Source: Xylocopa sonorina
Lineage: Eukaryota > Arthropoda > Insecta > Hymenoptera > Apidae
Reading direction: 5' to 3'
Length of the DNA stretch: 64,000 bases
NCBI RefSeq assembly: GCF_050948175.1
Contig: NC_135208.1
Coordinates: forward strand, 3,720,001 to 3,784,000
This document shows positions 22,855-37,217 of the stretch, in pieces. Each line of letters opens with the position of its first letter. Within the stretch, counting starts at the first letter, position 1. A model generated the notes under the pieces. The model saw only the letters and a program-made list of their open reading frames with translations, made no database searches and had not been told where the DNA came from. The translations under genes and the position numbers were made by a program.

Positions 22855-25173
22855 TACCTTAAGCAATATACGCTATCACTTTTGAAGCAAAAGTGTATTT
22901 GTACCATTTAGGAAGATAGATATTCTGTAAAATAGATAAAATAAATTAATGTATGAAATTATGAGCTGTTGCTTTACATTTTTTTTATAACAAAACTGAA
23001 AATTCTCATGTCTCATGCATTCATCCTTTTTTCTCTATTAATTTCTTATTACAATATATATCGAAGCATCTATACATGTATAACAAATTATTTTATTTAA
23101 TACTTTTAGATGATTCCATCAATCATTTATACTTTACAATTTCTTTTCAGTGTTTTATTACAATAAAGTTTTCTTATGCAATTACTACAGCACTATTATA
23201 TATTATTATAATACATTTAAACATTCTTTCTTACATAGAGATTAATTTAATTTTCTATTAGTCGAAATATTATTAAGAACTATTTTCATTCAAATTTACT
23301 ACAAAAAAATCGTACTTTTGAACAATAAAAAATATTTACGAAAATAAAAGTACACGACATTAAAAATTCTCAGACTCATAAAATTATTTTAAAAGATGAA
23401 ATGAATCTGTTCTTTATTGTGTGACTAATAGAAAATTTAAACTTATGAATACATACAATTTAAAAAATAAAGTAAAAATGATCACTTTCATGTAAATATG
23501 TATCAAATACAATAGAATTAATGACGACATAATAAATATATAACGCGTAACAAAGCTACCTCGTTCGATTTTTAAATAAATTAATACAAATTAGATTCAG
23601 TAAACATACAAATTTTAACACATGCGACCCCCCCTTCTTTAGTGAATCATAAATTTTAATATTTCAGGACTGTATCCTTTTCTTTTAAATCAAAGGAACG
23701 TACCAAACTTACAGTATTTCTTTTTTTTTCCTTTTTCCTCTTTTTCGAAGTGGTAATTAATATATTCATCGATATAATAATGTTTAATATAAAATACCTC
23801 TTAATGTAGTAAAATAAAATGAGATCAACGTAATCATTTATGCGTAACCCAAGAACAGAATAATTTCCTCTTATTCATTAACATCACAAATTAAATCTAT
23901 AAATTTTCGTAGATTATGAATGTTACCATCACATTATCTGTCTTCATTTCGACAGTGAAGGTAGAGTATATTCTAGAATAATATTATCATTATTAAAAGT
24001 AACATTAAATGCTGATATCTGATCGACACGAGAGTGTATATTTTTTGCCTTATTTTTTTAAAATAGTATACTGCTTCTCAATAAAATATTTATTGCCCGT
24101 CACACTATTTTACAACCTTAAAATGGAATTCGCAAAAATTTCATTTTACGCATCATATATGTTAATTGTTTAATTGTATAAATATATTTTGATTTATATC
24201 GAGAAGCAGTACACTATTTCAAGATATTGTATAATAAACATTGATCGTTATCAAAGTTTTGAAAACATGCACTCCCATAATATGTAATTAAAAAGTCTTA
24301 TTGTACACAATGTAAAAATAAACGGACAGCAATGAACAGCTAATTTTTAATATACGAATGAAATAAATAATAATATGTATGAAAGTTGAAGTTAAGGAAT
24401 AAACTGCGTACAATTTTATGCTAAATAACGAGATTATTACAATTCATTTTGCTTCATACAGGAATAATTTTTACAATAATCAACAGGGTTGAGCCAATAA
24501 AAATCTCGATCATAATAAATGATTCGTTAAATAAAGCTAAAAGAAGAATTCTTAACGTTTGCATCAATGACGAACAAAATTCAATTTTAAAAATATATTT
24601 TTATTTCGCATACGACTTTATTAAGGTGAAACTTTCTGTTATTATAATTAGAGAGAAAAGAAAGACAGGAAGAGAGAAAAAAAAAAAAAAAAAAAAAAAA
24701 GAAAAAAAAACTGTAGCCCATGACATAGGATACTGGCCCAATCCTATGAAATGTGTACAATTATTGCTCGCTTACTGACCGAAATATTTGTTCTTATGCA
24801 CTATTATTTGAATTAAATGTTCTCTTCTCTTTATATTAAGTATATCACAGTGTGAAAGATGCTACATGAATTTAACACGCGATACAACCGTTATAAACGT
24901 CGCACACTTTTCACAATTTTGAAATCAGATATCTCTCATAGCTACTTAATATATAGATATTTATATGTATACTTTCATGCTTCTTAAAAATAAATTCTGT
25001 TCTTTATTCCGCATTCATTAAATCCACATATATTATTATCCTCCTTATTTTAATTTCATCAATCACTTTAAATATAAATAAGGGAAAGGGAAAGTGTACC
25101 TACCATTACTCAGAGAATGGTCTACGGATATTCGAACCCACTTTAAGCTTATTCATTTCTCCTTATTCGATAT
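22855..25173. other. Long AT-rich region between NDUFB10 and MARF1 stops
   Basis: This probably holds the NDUFB10 3'UTR (short) and a long 3'UTR of MARF1 on the minus strand. It contains an A-rich tract at about 24676-24710. An inverted pair is also present: tactgcttctca near 24069 and gagaagcagtacac near 24200, which could fold back over about 140 bp. No coding sequence is seen. Confidence 0.55.
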
Positions 25174-27025
25174 TTAAGACTCAATAGGTTGATTAAATTG
25201 TGCAGCTAAACGACGTTTGCTTGTAAACACTGTAAAAAATACATTTTTTTATACTCTTTATACCGTATGCCATACGTAACAATTTAATTAACTAATTAAT
25301 TATTTGAGGAAATATTAGATTACCTACTCTGTTTTGTGGGTATGTTGTGTTTTTCCTTATCACTACTGCTTTCCATATTACTACTATCTGTTTCGTTATT
25401 TTTAAAAGTAATTTCTTCTATAGAATTATCAATAACTTGTTTTTGCTTCTCTGCCAAGTTCTCGGTAATTACGTTTTTCGAAGTTACGTTCTTCTTGGGA
25501 GTTAAAGATAACGAAGGAAGCGGCAATTCAGAAGGATGAGGAGCAACGACCAAGGTGCGCTTGGAGGAAAAGAAAGGTGAAGTGCGTGGCTCTAAGGGAT
25601 TTGCTGTAGCAGGTAATAAATATTTCGCTGGTGATAATAAGTTGGAAACACTATTGTCGAATGCAATTTGATTCCACGAAGGAGGTAAGGTTAATGGAGG
25701 AATCTGCTGGCATAAAAAGTGGAATTACACTGACAATAAATTACCATTGTACCAGTAATTGAATTTATTTGCATTAAATGCTCACCTGTACATTAGGAGT
25801 ATGCTCATCTTGCGGATATGTAAATTTCGGTGGAGTCGTCCACACTGAGGATTCCCACTGATTTTTATTTACGTTCTCCTGTAATTTAAAAATAAAAAAT
25901 TAATTTATTACTTTTTAGGATCAAACATTAATCTCCATTCCCTTTGACAGCTTGTAATGAATATGCGTAGAATATAAGAGCAATACCTCGGGTGGAGAAT
26001 CTGGCTTAGGTGGTGGGGGTAGAAAATCTTGTGGTATAACTGGCGTTCGCATTAAACTTTTCAGAAAGTTTTCGCTTCCATTTTCTTGTAATGACCAATT
26101 CACCACTTGATCCTCTGAACTAGATGTCTTCCAAGATTTATCTATCTGTTTCCAAGAACTGAGACGTTCAACTGCCTGTTTCGCATACTTTGCACGTTCT
26201 TCTAACGTAGCTGAATTCGTGGAAATGTTCCCACAAGAAGGTGAATCGCTTTCAAATGATTCGTTACTGGAATCCGTGTCTCGATACGATGATGCTGATG
26301 GTAACGCCATACCAACGGCTATTTACAAAAAAAAGAAAGGAAAAATATCGAATCGTACAATCGTTGTTAGAAATAACGTGTTCAAAACAATTGTGACTGA
26401 GTGATACTTTTTACGTACCGGGAACTTTTTTATTCAAGTATATGATGTTTCTATTCCTCTTTCGTGACAATTTTATCGTTACTGTACACGATAATGCTTG
26501 TAAAAGTGCATGAATTGTTGGAAATCCATAGTCTGCCGGTTTACATACAGAACCTATAGTAGAGAAATACGCAGTTTCAAACTGTGAAAGCTTTAACGTT
26601 CCACCATAATTAATCATCACGCGATATAAATTACAGGCGAAACAATGTAACGGCGTAAGTTCTATATACTGTTCGTCATTCATTGTTGTGAACTGAAATC
26701 ACATATTTATGGTTTTATAAGAACTTTTTTTATAGAGGGATACACTCATACACGATAGAAACAAATTAAAACTTACTCGAACTACATTAGACAAATTTTG
26801 TTTTAGCTCATCTACATTACACGGTTTCGAATAATGTTGAACATATAATTGTTGAAAGATTTTAACTTGTGTTTTGTATTGCGGTTTATCCATCAACAAT
26901 CGACGACATTGTAAGATTAATTGTTGCAGATGAGATTTATCTATCGCCATAACTACAGGCCCGCTTGCTAAATATACGATCTGTAAAATTAATTATAATG
27001 TACAGTATTCAACGTTGACATTATG

Positions 27026-27120
<95 letters not shown>

Positions 27121-27623
27121 ATATATATATGTATATGTTAATTTGAATATTACATTTTTGTACCTGTACAGTATCTCGAAGTTTCTGCATAAGTTGCAGT
27201 ACAGAAGTGCAGCCGAATAATTCCGGTTTTAAAGCGTAGCCAAATTGACGTAAAAAATGTTGCGAAATACTTGAAACACTTAGACAATTTCTCGACCGAC
27301 CAATTAATTTTGATATTTGTTCAGAAAGTACACGAAGGCCTTCTTTCTCGGTTAAAGAAATCTGTCTCTCACCGGAACTATCGTCTTCAATTTTAACTAC
27401 CTCCGGTATAGCTTCGAACAGTTCGATTAACTTTGTAAAACCGTAGTCTGATACTCGACACTGATGACCAAAGTGATGATGATACGATGGCACAAATTTA
27501 GTGAACTGCATTCTACACTGGGGCACGTGTCGTAATAGTTCCACAACCTAAGAGAGAGTGAAAACTATGTATATTGTCATTGATATTACTGCTAATCTTC
27601 CAGTTTACTCGCACTGTAAACTG

Positions 27624-27693
<70 letters not shown>

Positions 27694-29959
27694 CTGCAGC
27701 AAATTGTTTTGTTTGTTCCACCTCTTCTGCAGTCTGTTCCCGTTTAGGAATAGTTATCATTTTATCTCCTCCATTGATCGTAGCGACTACAACGATATTT
27801 TCTGATACCTCGTTAAGGATATCTTCCATCTCACACACTCCATAATCCACGATATCCCACGGTTTACCTGTGAAATGTAACTTTTCTTAGATGTACATTA
27901 TATTGCTGAAATTCATTTAACGTATAAAAATCTTTACCTATCACTCTAGCATAAGCACTTGGAAATTCAGAGAGTGCTACTTGTTTACTAGCTTTAGATT
28001 TCAAAACCCTCAAAAGATCGGATGCGAAGCGACGTACTTGCGCACGGTGTGACAAGGTGACTATACGGTTATCTCCTTCACCCATTACCTGAAATAAATA
28101 ATTAAAATTTCATTAATTGGATGATTTATTTCTAATAAACTTACTCTTGTTCTTACTTGTACAGTATGAGTAAGTGCTTCTAATAAATCGATCAGTTTTG
28201 TGAATCCATAATCAGCAACTCTACATTGTCTTCCAAAATGATGGTGATATGCAGGTATAAATCGATTAAATGGTAACTGGCAGTGTGGAACAGTTTTCAG
28301 AAGATCGACTAATTCACGACTGAAAAGTGCCAATTGCCTTGCTAGTGGGGGACTTACACATTTATCTTCTAAAACGGAAGGACAATATTCTAGTGATTAT
28401 TAAATCATTAACTAATTATTATCAACATATTCCATCAAAGAATTCTACCTTCAAGATTATTCTCCTGAGTTTTATTTCCAGTCCAAATAAGATATTTTAC
28501 GCTACCAATGCCTTGTCTCAATGCAACGCAAGACAAACAAGACACCAAATGTTCCAAAGGCACACCATTTTCTAACACTTGTAATTTTTCCTTAAATTCA
28601 GCTTCGTAACAATTTGGTAAACTGAAATTAATTTATCATGAGCACAATTATTAGATGGAGTGGACATTAATGTGGAAAGTGTTATAAAAATGTACCTAGG
28701 CAATGGTAAACTTCCGTTATGCGTATTTAATAATTGATGTATACGTGGGTCAAGAACTTTTAAAGAAATGTTAACATTCGGGAGCGATGCTACTTTCTGT
28801 TCAGCCCAACCTTTATCCGACCACGGCTTCAGCGTATGAATAGTACAATAAGGTAACTCTATCTGTTCCTCCTAGAAATTTTACAAATATTTGTACTTTG
28901 TATATAATTGATGCATGCGTAGGTATATTATGTAACCTATATTGTATCAGATTAATTTTCAACGCTTTAAATAATCGTCACAGCTTCTCAACAGTAAGAG
29001 GAATAACATCTCTACTCTTACTGGAAAAGCTCAAACTCGGCTTCATGTAAGTCATCATGAATTGCATTCCAGCTAAATTGCCCTACCTACCAACGTTCCT
29101 TGGTTCAAAATATTTTAGAACATTTAAATCTTTTAAATAAAGTTACAATTTTTCCCATATGTACGTTGCAGAACTTTAGAAATAGATTAATTTATCTTTT
29201 AGATAAATAGATCTACCTCATAGTTAGATTTCATCTTCTTGAAATCTCCAAAATATTAAGGCAGTTAAGATAAATAGGGCAGAATATGTATTTTGCGATA
29301 CCTGAGCTGTATTATTAAAACACGGTGATGGAGTATTCCTATGATCGGGATTAAGAGAAACCATTCTACCACTAGGATCTTCCGTGATAATACAAACATC
29401 CTTCATTTTGTACAACTCGGAAACGCTGATGGTGATCATGAAACGACTCTCGTACATTTCGAGAAATTTAAAGAGGGGAAGCTTATGACCAGGTACTTCT
29501 TGCAGTAGCATAACAATTTGCGCACGTATAACCTGAGGACTTGCTCTACCACTATGGGCATACGATATTAAAATGCGTTTATAACCTATTTTAAGACGAT
29601 GTAATTGAGAAATTGCGTATTGTGCGTCTGATAAGGAAGGTACTTTGACACTTGCCGCAAAGTGACCATCAGATTGCGTAAAAACAGAGACATTTAACAC
29701 CTAAAATTAATTTAAAATAACTAAATGCAATTGATTGATAAAATATCAAAATTTGGACATTTTTCATAATATGATCATAATGTTAAATATAAATATACCT
29801 TCACATGTTCCATAAAAACAGAGGCAAGCATATATCTCATTCGTTTTGGATTAATACTTTGGTCTAAATTAGTTACTTGTAGCTCGATAGGCGTGCATGT
29901 TTCATTGTTTACCAATGTTCCATTGTGATTGTTTATTGGATTGAAGAATTTCTAATATA

Positions 29960-29996
<37 letters not shown>

Positions 29997-32900
29997 GAGT
30001 ATATACATGAAAAAATATAAATTTTATATACGTGTGCGTATGCGCTCGCGTGTCCATTACGAGTCTAAAAAATATAAAAGAAAATAAACAGGTCTAAAGA
30101 ATACCTCGACTTCTTCGCTTTCTGTATCACTTTGATGATAAGGTGAGGTATGATTATTCTGTTGGTTCATCGTTTGTACTGTATTCTCATACGGTGAAGG
30201 CGTCCTAGTATTATGCACAGACATATTCGGCTAATTACAAAAGAAAGCATAAAATTATAAACTATTTCAAATTTTTACTTTATATTGTATTATTCATCTT
30301 TTATTAATCGGTACCACCTGTCCATTCCACTGATTGCACTCTTGCGATGGCAAATCATACATTGGAGATGGACTTCGACGTTTAAAACCAGTTTGAGAAT
30401 GTGCTGTACGTGACAAAAATTATTTTTACCAATTATCATTTATAATTTTCTTTTTTTAAAGAATAAAAATAATTTACATACTGGTTCCATTCAAATTCGC
30501 CGAAACATTCAATGGAGGATGTTGTTGTCTTGAACCAGCTCTTTCCGACGGTTGAACGTACGCAATGTGTGTTCCCCTAGTGCGTCTTAAGCCATCAGGA
30601 ATTCGGGAAGCTGCATTATTTACAACTCCATTATCCCGTGCCTGCGGGATATGAATTCTCCTACTAAGAACTTTTGTCTTCTCCACCTTAAGTTAATATA
30701 AAAAATTATCCACAAACTGTTTCATGAAACGACAATTTTTATGTGAAATTAGGTACCTTGTACTGTTCTTCCCACATATGACCAAATTGCTGGGATCCAG
30801 ATACTTGCCAGAACAACGGAGATTGGACCCTTGCAAGTTCATTGTAAGTTCTGTTGAAAGCTACGTTATTATTGTTTGAGTACGGCCTCCCGACAAAAAC
30901 GGGTGGCGGTTGTACCATTCTGTAGAAGATGAATACAGTACGATCTTAATTCTTTAAATGTTCACAATAATACAAGTACTACAACGTTTAATATTTATGT
31001 TTTATGTCAGATAAGATCAAAGCTTTCTCAATTTCATTGCCCGAATCAAGCAAGGATAATCTCTACTCGTGACTCTAAGGCTCTCTTCCTAGTTCTCATC
31101 ATTTTTAGAAAATTGTCGGTAGATATATAACAATAATAATATATGCATAGTTGCAAGTAATTTCGAGTTACCCCGGTGGCCCAGGAACAGGTACACAATG
31201 AGCATTCCATCCAGAATGTGCTCCAATGACCGGTATCGATGACTGGTAATGTGGAATTTGAAGGGGTCTTCCACCCGGTAGTGAAGCACTTGCACTGTAC
31301 ATTTGTCTTGGAGAACTAGTTGTAATTTCTGATTCACTTACGGTACCGTTTCTGCTTACTGAATTTGCTAAAGGTGTGTAATTAATAATCATATTAATTA
31401 TCATTATATATACTAGAATAGTTTTAAGGGCAGAACAGTGTAGGGAGACATAAATTACCTCGAATTTTTTGGAAACTGCTTCCTTTCTCTCTCTGAAATT
31501 TAACGGAAATTTTCGAACCAAGGACAATTGTTCCATCCATATGCTTCTGTGCCCTGCAGAAAAAAAAAAAGAGAGTCACATTGTTATTAAACAGAGACGA
31601 CTAATTGAAATTACAAGAGACTAATACACAAGATGATCAATACTGTTTGTAAATGACCTTCGAGATTTCCGTAAACATACTGATGATATCAAGTAAGATG
31701 TCAGTTGATTACTCAAGGAAATTTTGTATGTTTTATTTGAACAAGTACATTTCATTAAATGTTTGCACCTGTCAGAGTTATAACAATTTTTTATTAGCAG
31801 ATATTTACCAACTCACCTTACATATAAATAAAATCATTGGTTTATGTCAACATTATAATACAGATAAATAAAATAATAAATAACAATTCTGTTTCAAAAA
31901 ATAACAATTTTCCAACACTAACTACTACTGTACACATAAACGAATTAAATATGTTATATAAATGAAAATTACGATCTTTTTACAGTACCACTATATTCGT
32001 TACATTGCTGTTCACTGTTTGAATCCTATCCTATTTATGTACTTATCCCTACCACTTCTGATACCCATTTTTCCCATTAATATTAAGTAGACCAATAGAA
32101 TGTTTGGGAATAAGGATTATTCATTGGCTACATGTAAAGCAGATTATTCAAACACAACATTACTTCTAGTATTATATATTATTGACATAAATGAATTAAA
32201 AGTAGCCTAATTTAAATTTGTGTACAGAATTCTTAACCGTACGCGTTATCAGTTGCACACTATTGACGAAATTCATAAAAAATATAAACAACATAAACAA
32301 CATGTATATATTTATACACAATACCTGTCTGCGAAATGTTTTGTGTTAAAGCGTACAATTGCAGTATTTGATTGTACTTGCATTAACCGACCACCATAGC
32401 GTTTGGACAGTTGTTTGAGATTATCTTTAACAGACATAACATCTTGATTTTCTGGGAGGTTACTAACTAAGAGATCATAATGCGCAGTAACCTGAAATAA
32501 ATTCAATAAGATTCTAAAAGCACATTAACATAAATAGAAATGACAAGCATGCTAACATTTAAAAAAAACCAACAATCAACTAATGATTTACTCTACTTTA
32601 CATATACATTTAAATTAGTACAAACAAAGTAACACGTTAACAATAACAAATACAATAGTAATTTATAAATCCACGGATGAAAATAAAAAAGCTTGTAATA
32701 ATTATGATGAAAGTTTATTGTGTAAAAGCAAGAGGTAAGTAGTACAAAAGTAAAAAAATAATTTTGCTCCATTTCTAATTAAAAAGACCTATTAAAAAGT
32801 ATGTCTAAGATTATCTGAAATATTAAAAGCTTCTACCTGTACAGTTCTGGATGGCAGTGATTCCATAAGTTTTGAAAAATCATAATGCTCATTGGCACAT

Positions 32901-33749
32901 AATATTAATGCCTCGGATGTACTTTCCATATGTAAAAGTATCACGTGAATCTTTTTTCTATAGCGTAAGTCACTGAGATCAGCGGCAAAATTAATATCGC
33001 AAGATATTAAAATCACAGCTGCTGGACTTCCGTGAATATCGGCGAACCTTCTAATGGACTGCTTGAGTTTGTCATCAGCAGCATTTTTAAACTCTCTAGC
33101 AACATGTATTAAATTAACCTAATAAAGAAAGGATAGGCACAATGTTTATAAGTATAATATTGAATTATTTGGAAATAATTAAAAGAGAGATCGATTAAAC
33201 TTACTTGAGCATTATTCAACTCTTTCATAACTCTACTGTTCTCTTTTAGAACATCGCAAACTACAATGAATTCTGCTTCTCTGTAACCAGTAAAAAATTT
33301 GTCTCTAATTACTTGTGTCACAGCCATGGCAGATCTTCCTTTCGGTACCTGTAATAATTGTAAAAAATGTCATTGTCAAACTATATTTATTCGTCGACTA
33401 TATATAATTTAATACCAACACAACAATTCTCTATGTCCCAAAATACACCAATAGGCGGTAGATACGTCGGTAAAGATGAGAAATTGACTGGACTATCATG
33501 ATGCGAGAAAGAACAGTGGTACTTATAATGATTCAGCAGCGGCGTGACAGATTCTGTATTTTCAACTGTAAGACTATCATCGCTACTATTTAAATCTCTT
33601 AGTTGCTGAGATGTACTACTTTCAATGTTAGTACACGATGAAACTTTCTCCGCAGTTAATAATTCTATCAGCCTTTCGTTTAAACCTTCAATTTCATCTT
33701 TGTCATTTGCACAAAGTGCATGATAATCTGCGGTATTTTGGTCTGCCAT
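25174..33749 (-). CDS. MARF1: Meiosis regulator and mRNA stability factor 1 (MARF1 / limkain b1)
   Basis: About 24 exons on the minus strand, the first at 33749-33420 and the last at 25230-25174. An N-terminal disordered part leads into a NYN ribonuclease domain (PIGVFWDIENCCV | PKGRSAMAVTQVIRDKFF...REAEFIVVCDV...DDKLKQSIRRFADIHGSPAAVILISCDINFAADLSDL) with its conserved acidic residues. An RRM follows (YDLLVSNLPENQDVMSVKDNLKQL), then a disordered middle, a second RRM-like stretch, and a series of about seven LOTUS/OST-HTH domains. Examples are ELVDLLKTVPHCQLPFNRFIPAYHHHFGRQCRVADYGFTKLIDLLEA (about 28330-28160) and ELLRHVPQCRMQFTKFVPSYHHHFG (about 27540). The tail is Ser/Pro-rich. MARF1 cleaves or destabilises RNAs and is needed in oogenesis in mice and flies. 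The 3' end is inferred from a donor at 25327. Introns carry TA microsatellites. Confidence 0.93.
27029..27131. repeat. (TA)n microsatellite in a MARF1 intron
   Basis: An almost uninterrupted TA run of about 90 bp lies between MARF1 exons. It opens spurious Tyr/Ile repeat frames on both strands. Confidence 0.95.
27628..27690. repeat. (TA)n microsatellite abutting a MARF1 splice donor
   Basis: A TA run of about 62 bp ends directly at the exon that finishes at 27692. The donor GT (27691-27690) is therefore part of, or adjacent to, the repeat, so length changes may affect splicing. Confidence 0.9.
29959..29990. repeat. (TA)n microsatellite in a MARF1 intron
   Basis: A short TA run with ATG interruptions lies just upstream (minus direction) of the exon starting at 29951. 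Confidence 0.85.
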
Positions 33750-35003
33750 GTGTTTTACTGAATGTCATATAGCACCTTGGTACAAAAGCTATAAACAAAA
33801 CGGTGCACGTGGTAACATATGTCTGGAACAGAACAAAAATAAAATAAATATGTTTACTTTATTCGCACGCATCGGACAGTCGGTTGAAAAAAATTAAGTT
33901 TAATAATAAAAGAGAAATTCATTTGTTAAATTCTAAATGTATGTCTCTACTATGTCTCATATATTATGATCAGTGACGTTATCAAACGTTATCAATATAA
34001 TATAACATTCGCAGTATATACAAAATAAAAAGAAACCTACATTATCTAAAATATTAAACCATTATATAGTCAGTCTTCAACATCAATTGTTATCGACTGC
34101 AAGAAATACAACGTGCAGTTAAATAGAAAGGAAACACGAGATTCCTCTTAAAATAAGTTTTTCATAGATCTAGAAAAATAATCGGTAAAAAATTGAAATC
34201 ACCAACAACGCACGCTGATCGAACCGACGCACAAATAAGATTCATACCATAAACAGGAAGCAAACAGCGAGTAAAGCAGCATGCAATCATGCAACTATCC
34301 AATTTGCTACCTCTCCCGCTTCTTGCACAGAGCACAACTTGCAAACTAAAATAGTAACTTTATATTCTTTAAGTCACTAGTCAAGTTCAATTAGATTTCA
34401 TATATTTTCATATTTATTTCGTAGTTGGACGTTGCTCCAACTATTGTTAAACAATAAAACAACACCTAAAGACGTAAAACTATTGAAATAAACAAAATTT
34501 TTAATATACCTAGGTAAATGATGCTAAGTATGATTGGTCCAAATAACAGATACTACAAGAAACAACGAAAGTTATTCCTTTCGTAACGAACCTTTTCACG
34601 AACATCTGCTAGAAATTTCGGTGTTAGTCACATTAATAACAGAAAATGAATCGACGAATATGTTCGTTACTACGTAATGAACATACGTGCGATTACGGAA
34701 AGAAAATGTCCAGAAATTCTAAACGCTGTTGTTACCTGCTTCTGATGTTGATCGTTGGTTAGCTTCGTTCGAGACACGTAATTCTAATAATTAGACGAAC
34801 ACTTTAAATAATACGTAAAACGATAACGTACCAATTAAGTTTCCGTACGTGTCACCTTTGGCATGCATGCCATACCAATGCTAAACTATAGGTATGCACA
34901 AAAAAGGTTACCCTGTCGCATTTCTACTACTATTTCTCCGATTCTATGACCGTTGCTGCGCGGTGTGTTATCCGAGTTATGGTCACTTCAAAATTTTGAT
35001 GAC
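33750..35003. other. Divergent upstream region between MARF1 and DOLPP1
   Basis: MARF1 is transcribed leftward and DOLPP1 rightward from this interval. It probably holds both promoters and MARF1 5' untranslated exons. No coding sequence is recognised. Confidence 0.5.
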
Positions 35004-36132
35004 ATGGCATTATTAGACGATGATTCGTTGGATAAAGTTAAATCGTCCTTTATCGATGCTGTTCAAAACTCGGAATGGGTTCCTTTGTCTCTTACGTTAG
35101 TTGAATACCCTCAAGGCAAGTATCTCAGCTCCATCCACTCTCTACTGCTCGATTCTGCAAACATTTTTTCTACATAAAATGCATCGCATTTCTTATTATT
35201 GTGTTTAAAGGAAACCTTTTACCTTTTAAAAGATAAAAAATAAATTTCAATTTTAACTTACAGGCGATTTCTTTGGAAGATTGTTAGCTCTAGTAAGTTT
35301 GACACCATTCGTTATCATAACTGGTTTTATAACGTTGATTCTATTTAGAAGAGATTTACATACGGTAAGTAAAAACTTTCAAGCTGAATCATTCCATGTT
35401 CTTTACAACTTTACTACTTACAATTAATTATAATATTTCAGATTACCTTCTTTAGCGGCATTATAATTAACCAGTGTATCAACCTCATATTGAAACACAC
35501 AATCTGCGAAGCCAGGCCGACGAAACGTGCTAATATTCACGTAGAATATGGTATGCCTTCGACGCATTCACAGTTTATGTGGTTTTTTGCAACATATACC
35601 ACACTTTTCATATGTATTAGGTAATCTGCTTTACTACTTTCAAGTTTAGAGAAATATATATGTTAAAATACATTTTTTATGCTTGTATATTCACTTGTAG
35701 GTTACATCATAACAATAATAGCAGCATTTTAGAAAAATTTTGGAGAATTACCGTCATAGCCACTTGTATAATTATTGCTATTTTAGTCACGTATAGTAGA
35801 GTTTATTTATTATACCATACTAGTTCTCAAGTTCTGTGTGGTGCATTGATAGGTATAATATTAGCTACAATATGGTTCACAATCACGTGTGTAGTTCTCA
35901 CACCACTTTTTCCTATAATTGTTTCATGGTGAGTTATTATCAAAAATGAAATTTAACCTTTTAAATAAACTAGTATATTAACGTACATTATTATATTTTC
36001 AGGCGGATATCGGAATACCTGTTATTACGTGACACATCATTGATTCCCAATATTCTTTGGTTTGAATATACAAATATTCGTACAGAAGCACGAGCTCGTT
36101 CAAGAAAGTTAGTATCGATGAAGTCCCAATGA
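35004..36132 (+). CDS. DOLPP1: Dolichyldiphosphatase 1
   Basis: Five exons: 35004-35115, 35264-35364, 35442-35620, 35701-35928 and 36003-36132 (TGA). The ER enzyme removes a phosphate from dolichyl diphosphate so that dolichyl phosphate is recycled for N-glycosylation. The protein belongs to the PAP2 superfamily. All three signature motifs are intact: K(x6)RP as KHTICEARP, PSxH as GMPSTHSQFMWFF, and SRxxxxxH as YSRVYLLYHTSSQ. Several membrane helices are visible (FVIITGFITLILF, IIIAILVTY, IILATIWFTITCVVLT). The C-terminus RDTSLIPNILWFEYTNIRTEARARSRK is nearly identical to the vertebrate protein. The start ATG (MALLDDDSLDK) is the only one upstream in frame. Intron 1 begins GC instead of GT. 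An AATAAA lies at 36273. Confidence 0.96.
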
Positions 36133-37135
36133 CGCTTAATGTCTGGCCAGTGGGCTGATAGTAAATAGGACGTACAAGCTAAGAAAAATCAAATTCTAAT
36201 ATCAATCTTTCAGTCAAACGAAACGTAAGCATTGAAAATTCATTTAGGCTGAAGGGATAATTATGAACAATCAATAAAATTGAGGGTTTTGTCATTGAAA
36301 TTAAGATAATGTAAGTCCATCGGTAACACCAGAACGTGTACGTTTTGTCTATTAATTTGCTTCCTCGTAATTTTCAATATCTTATTTATAGGTGTATGGT
36401 GTATATTTAACGAGTAACATTATTACCCTTTGTTGATCTTTTATATCATTATATTATATTCTGTAAAGACAAAACGTTATCTGTAATTTTCTGAATTAAG
36501 CTATACAAAATGCAAACAAAACACATAAATCTGGTGCAATAATGTAACAAAATATATATATGAATCTGTCACTAGATAAATGAAATTTATGTAATTTTAA
36601 ATATGGAATTTTTTATTAATCTATTTTTCTAATGTATGTTTATGTATAACGTATCTCTTTTATATCTCTTCTACAATTCCATATGTATTGTATATGATTC
36701 TTATATTTATGTAAATAATGTTAGAATCTATATGTTTATCTCAATTTATTAGAAACAGTTTGTAATGGAAGGGCATAAGTTATAATAATTAGCATTGTTG
36801 GTGATTGTGTACATGATTCATGAATTTTTCTTCGTTCTTAATTCAAAAAATGTTTGTTAGTTATATTAATATTACACATTATTACATTTGCTCAATCAAA
36901 TATCGTTGTAGAGCAATAATTATATTATGATAACTTTGAAACTTCCTACTGAAAATGGGCAAAAATTGTAATTTTCGCATAGATGGGAAACTAGTGTAAA
37001 TACTGGATTTTATAATTTTAAATAAAGTTAATGTACAGCATAAATTTATTTACCCATTTATCCTATAATCTTTGAAATCCTTTAATTCATACACTCGTAT
37101 AACTATTACGGTTTTTTGTATTTAAATTTGTTTAT

Positions 37136-37217
<82 letters not shown>

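Noticed and set aside
25081..25160. tRNA suspected from ggttcgaat on the minus strand
   Set aside because: No acceptor stem or anticodon arm can be built around it.
26993..27220. Tyr/Ile-repeat proteins on both strands
   Set aside because: They arise from the TA microsatellite in a MARF1 intron.
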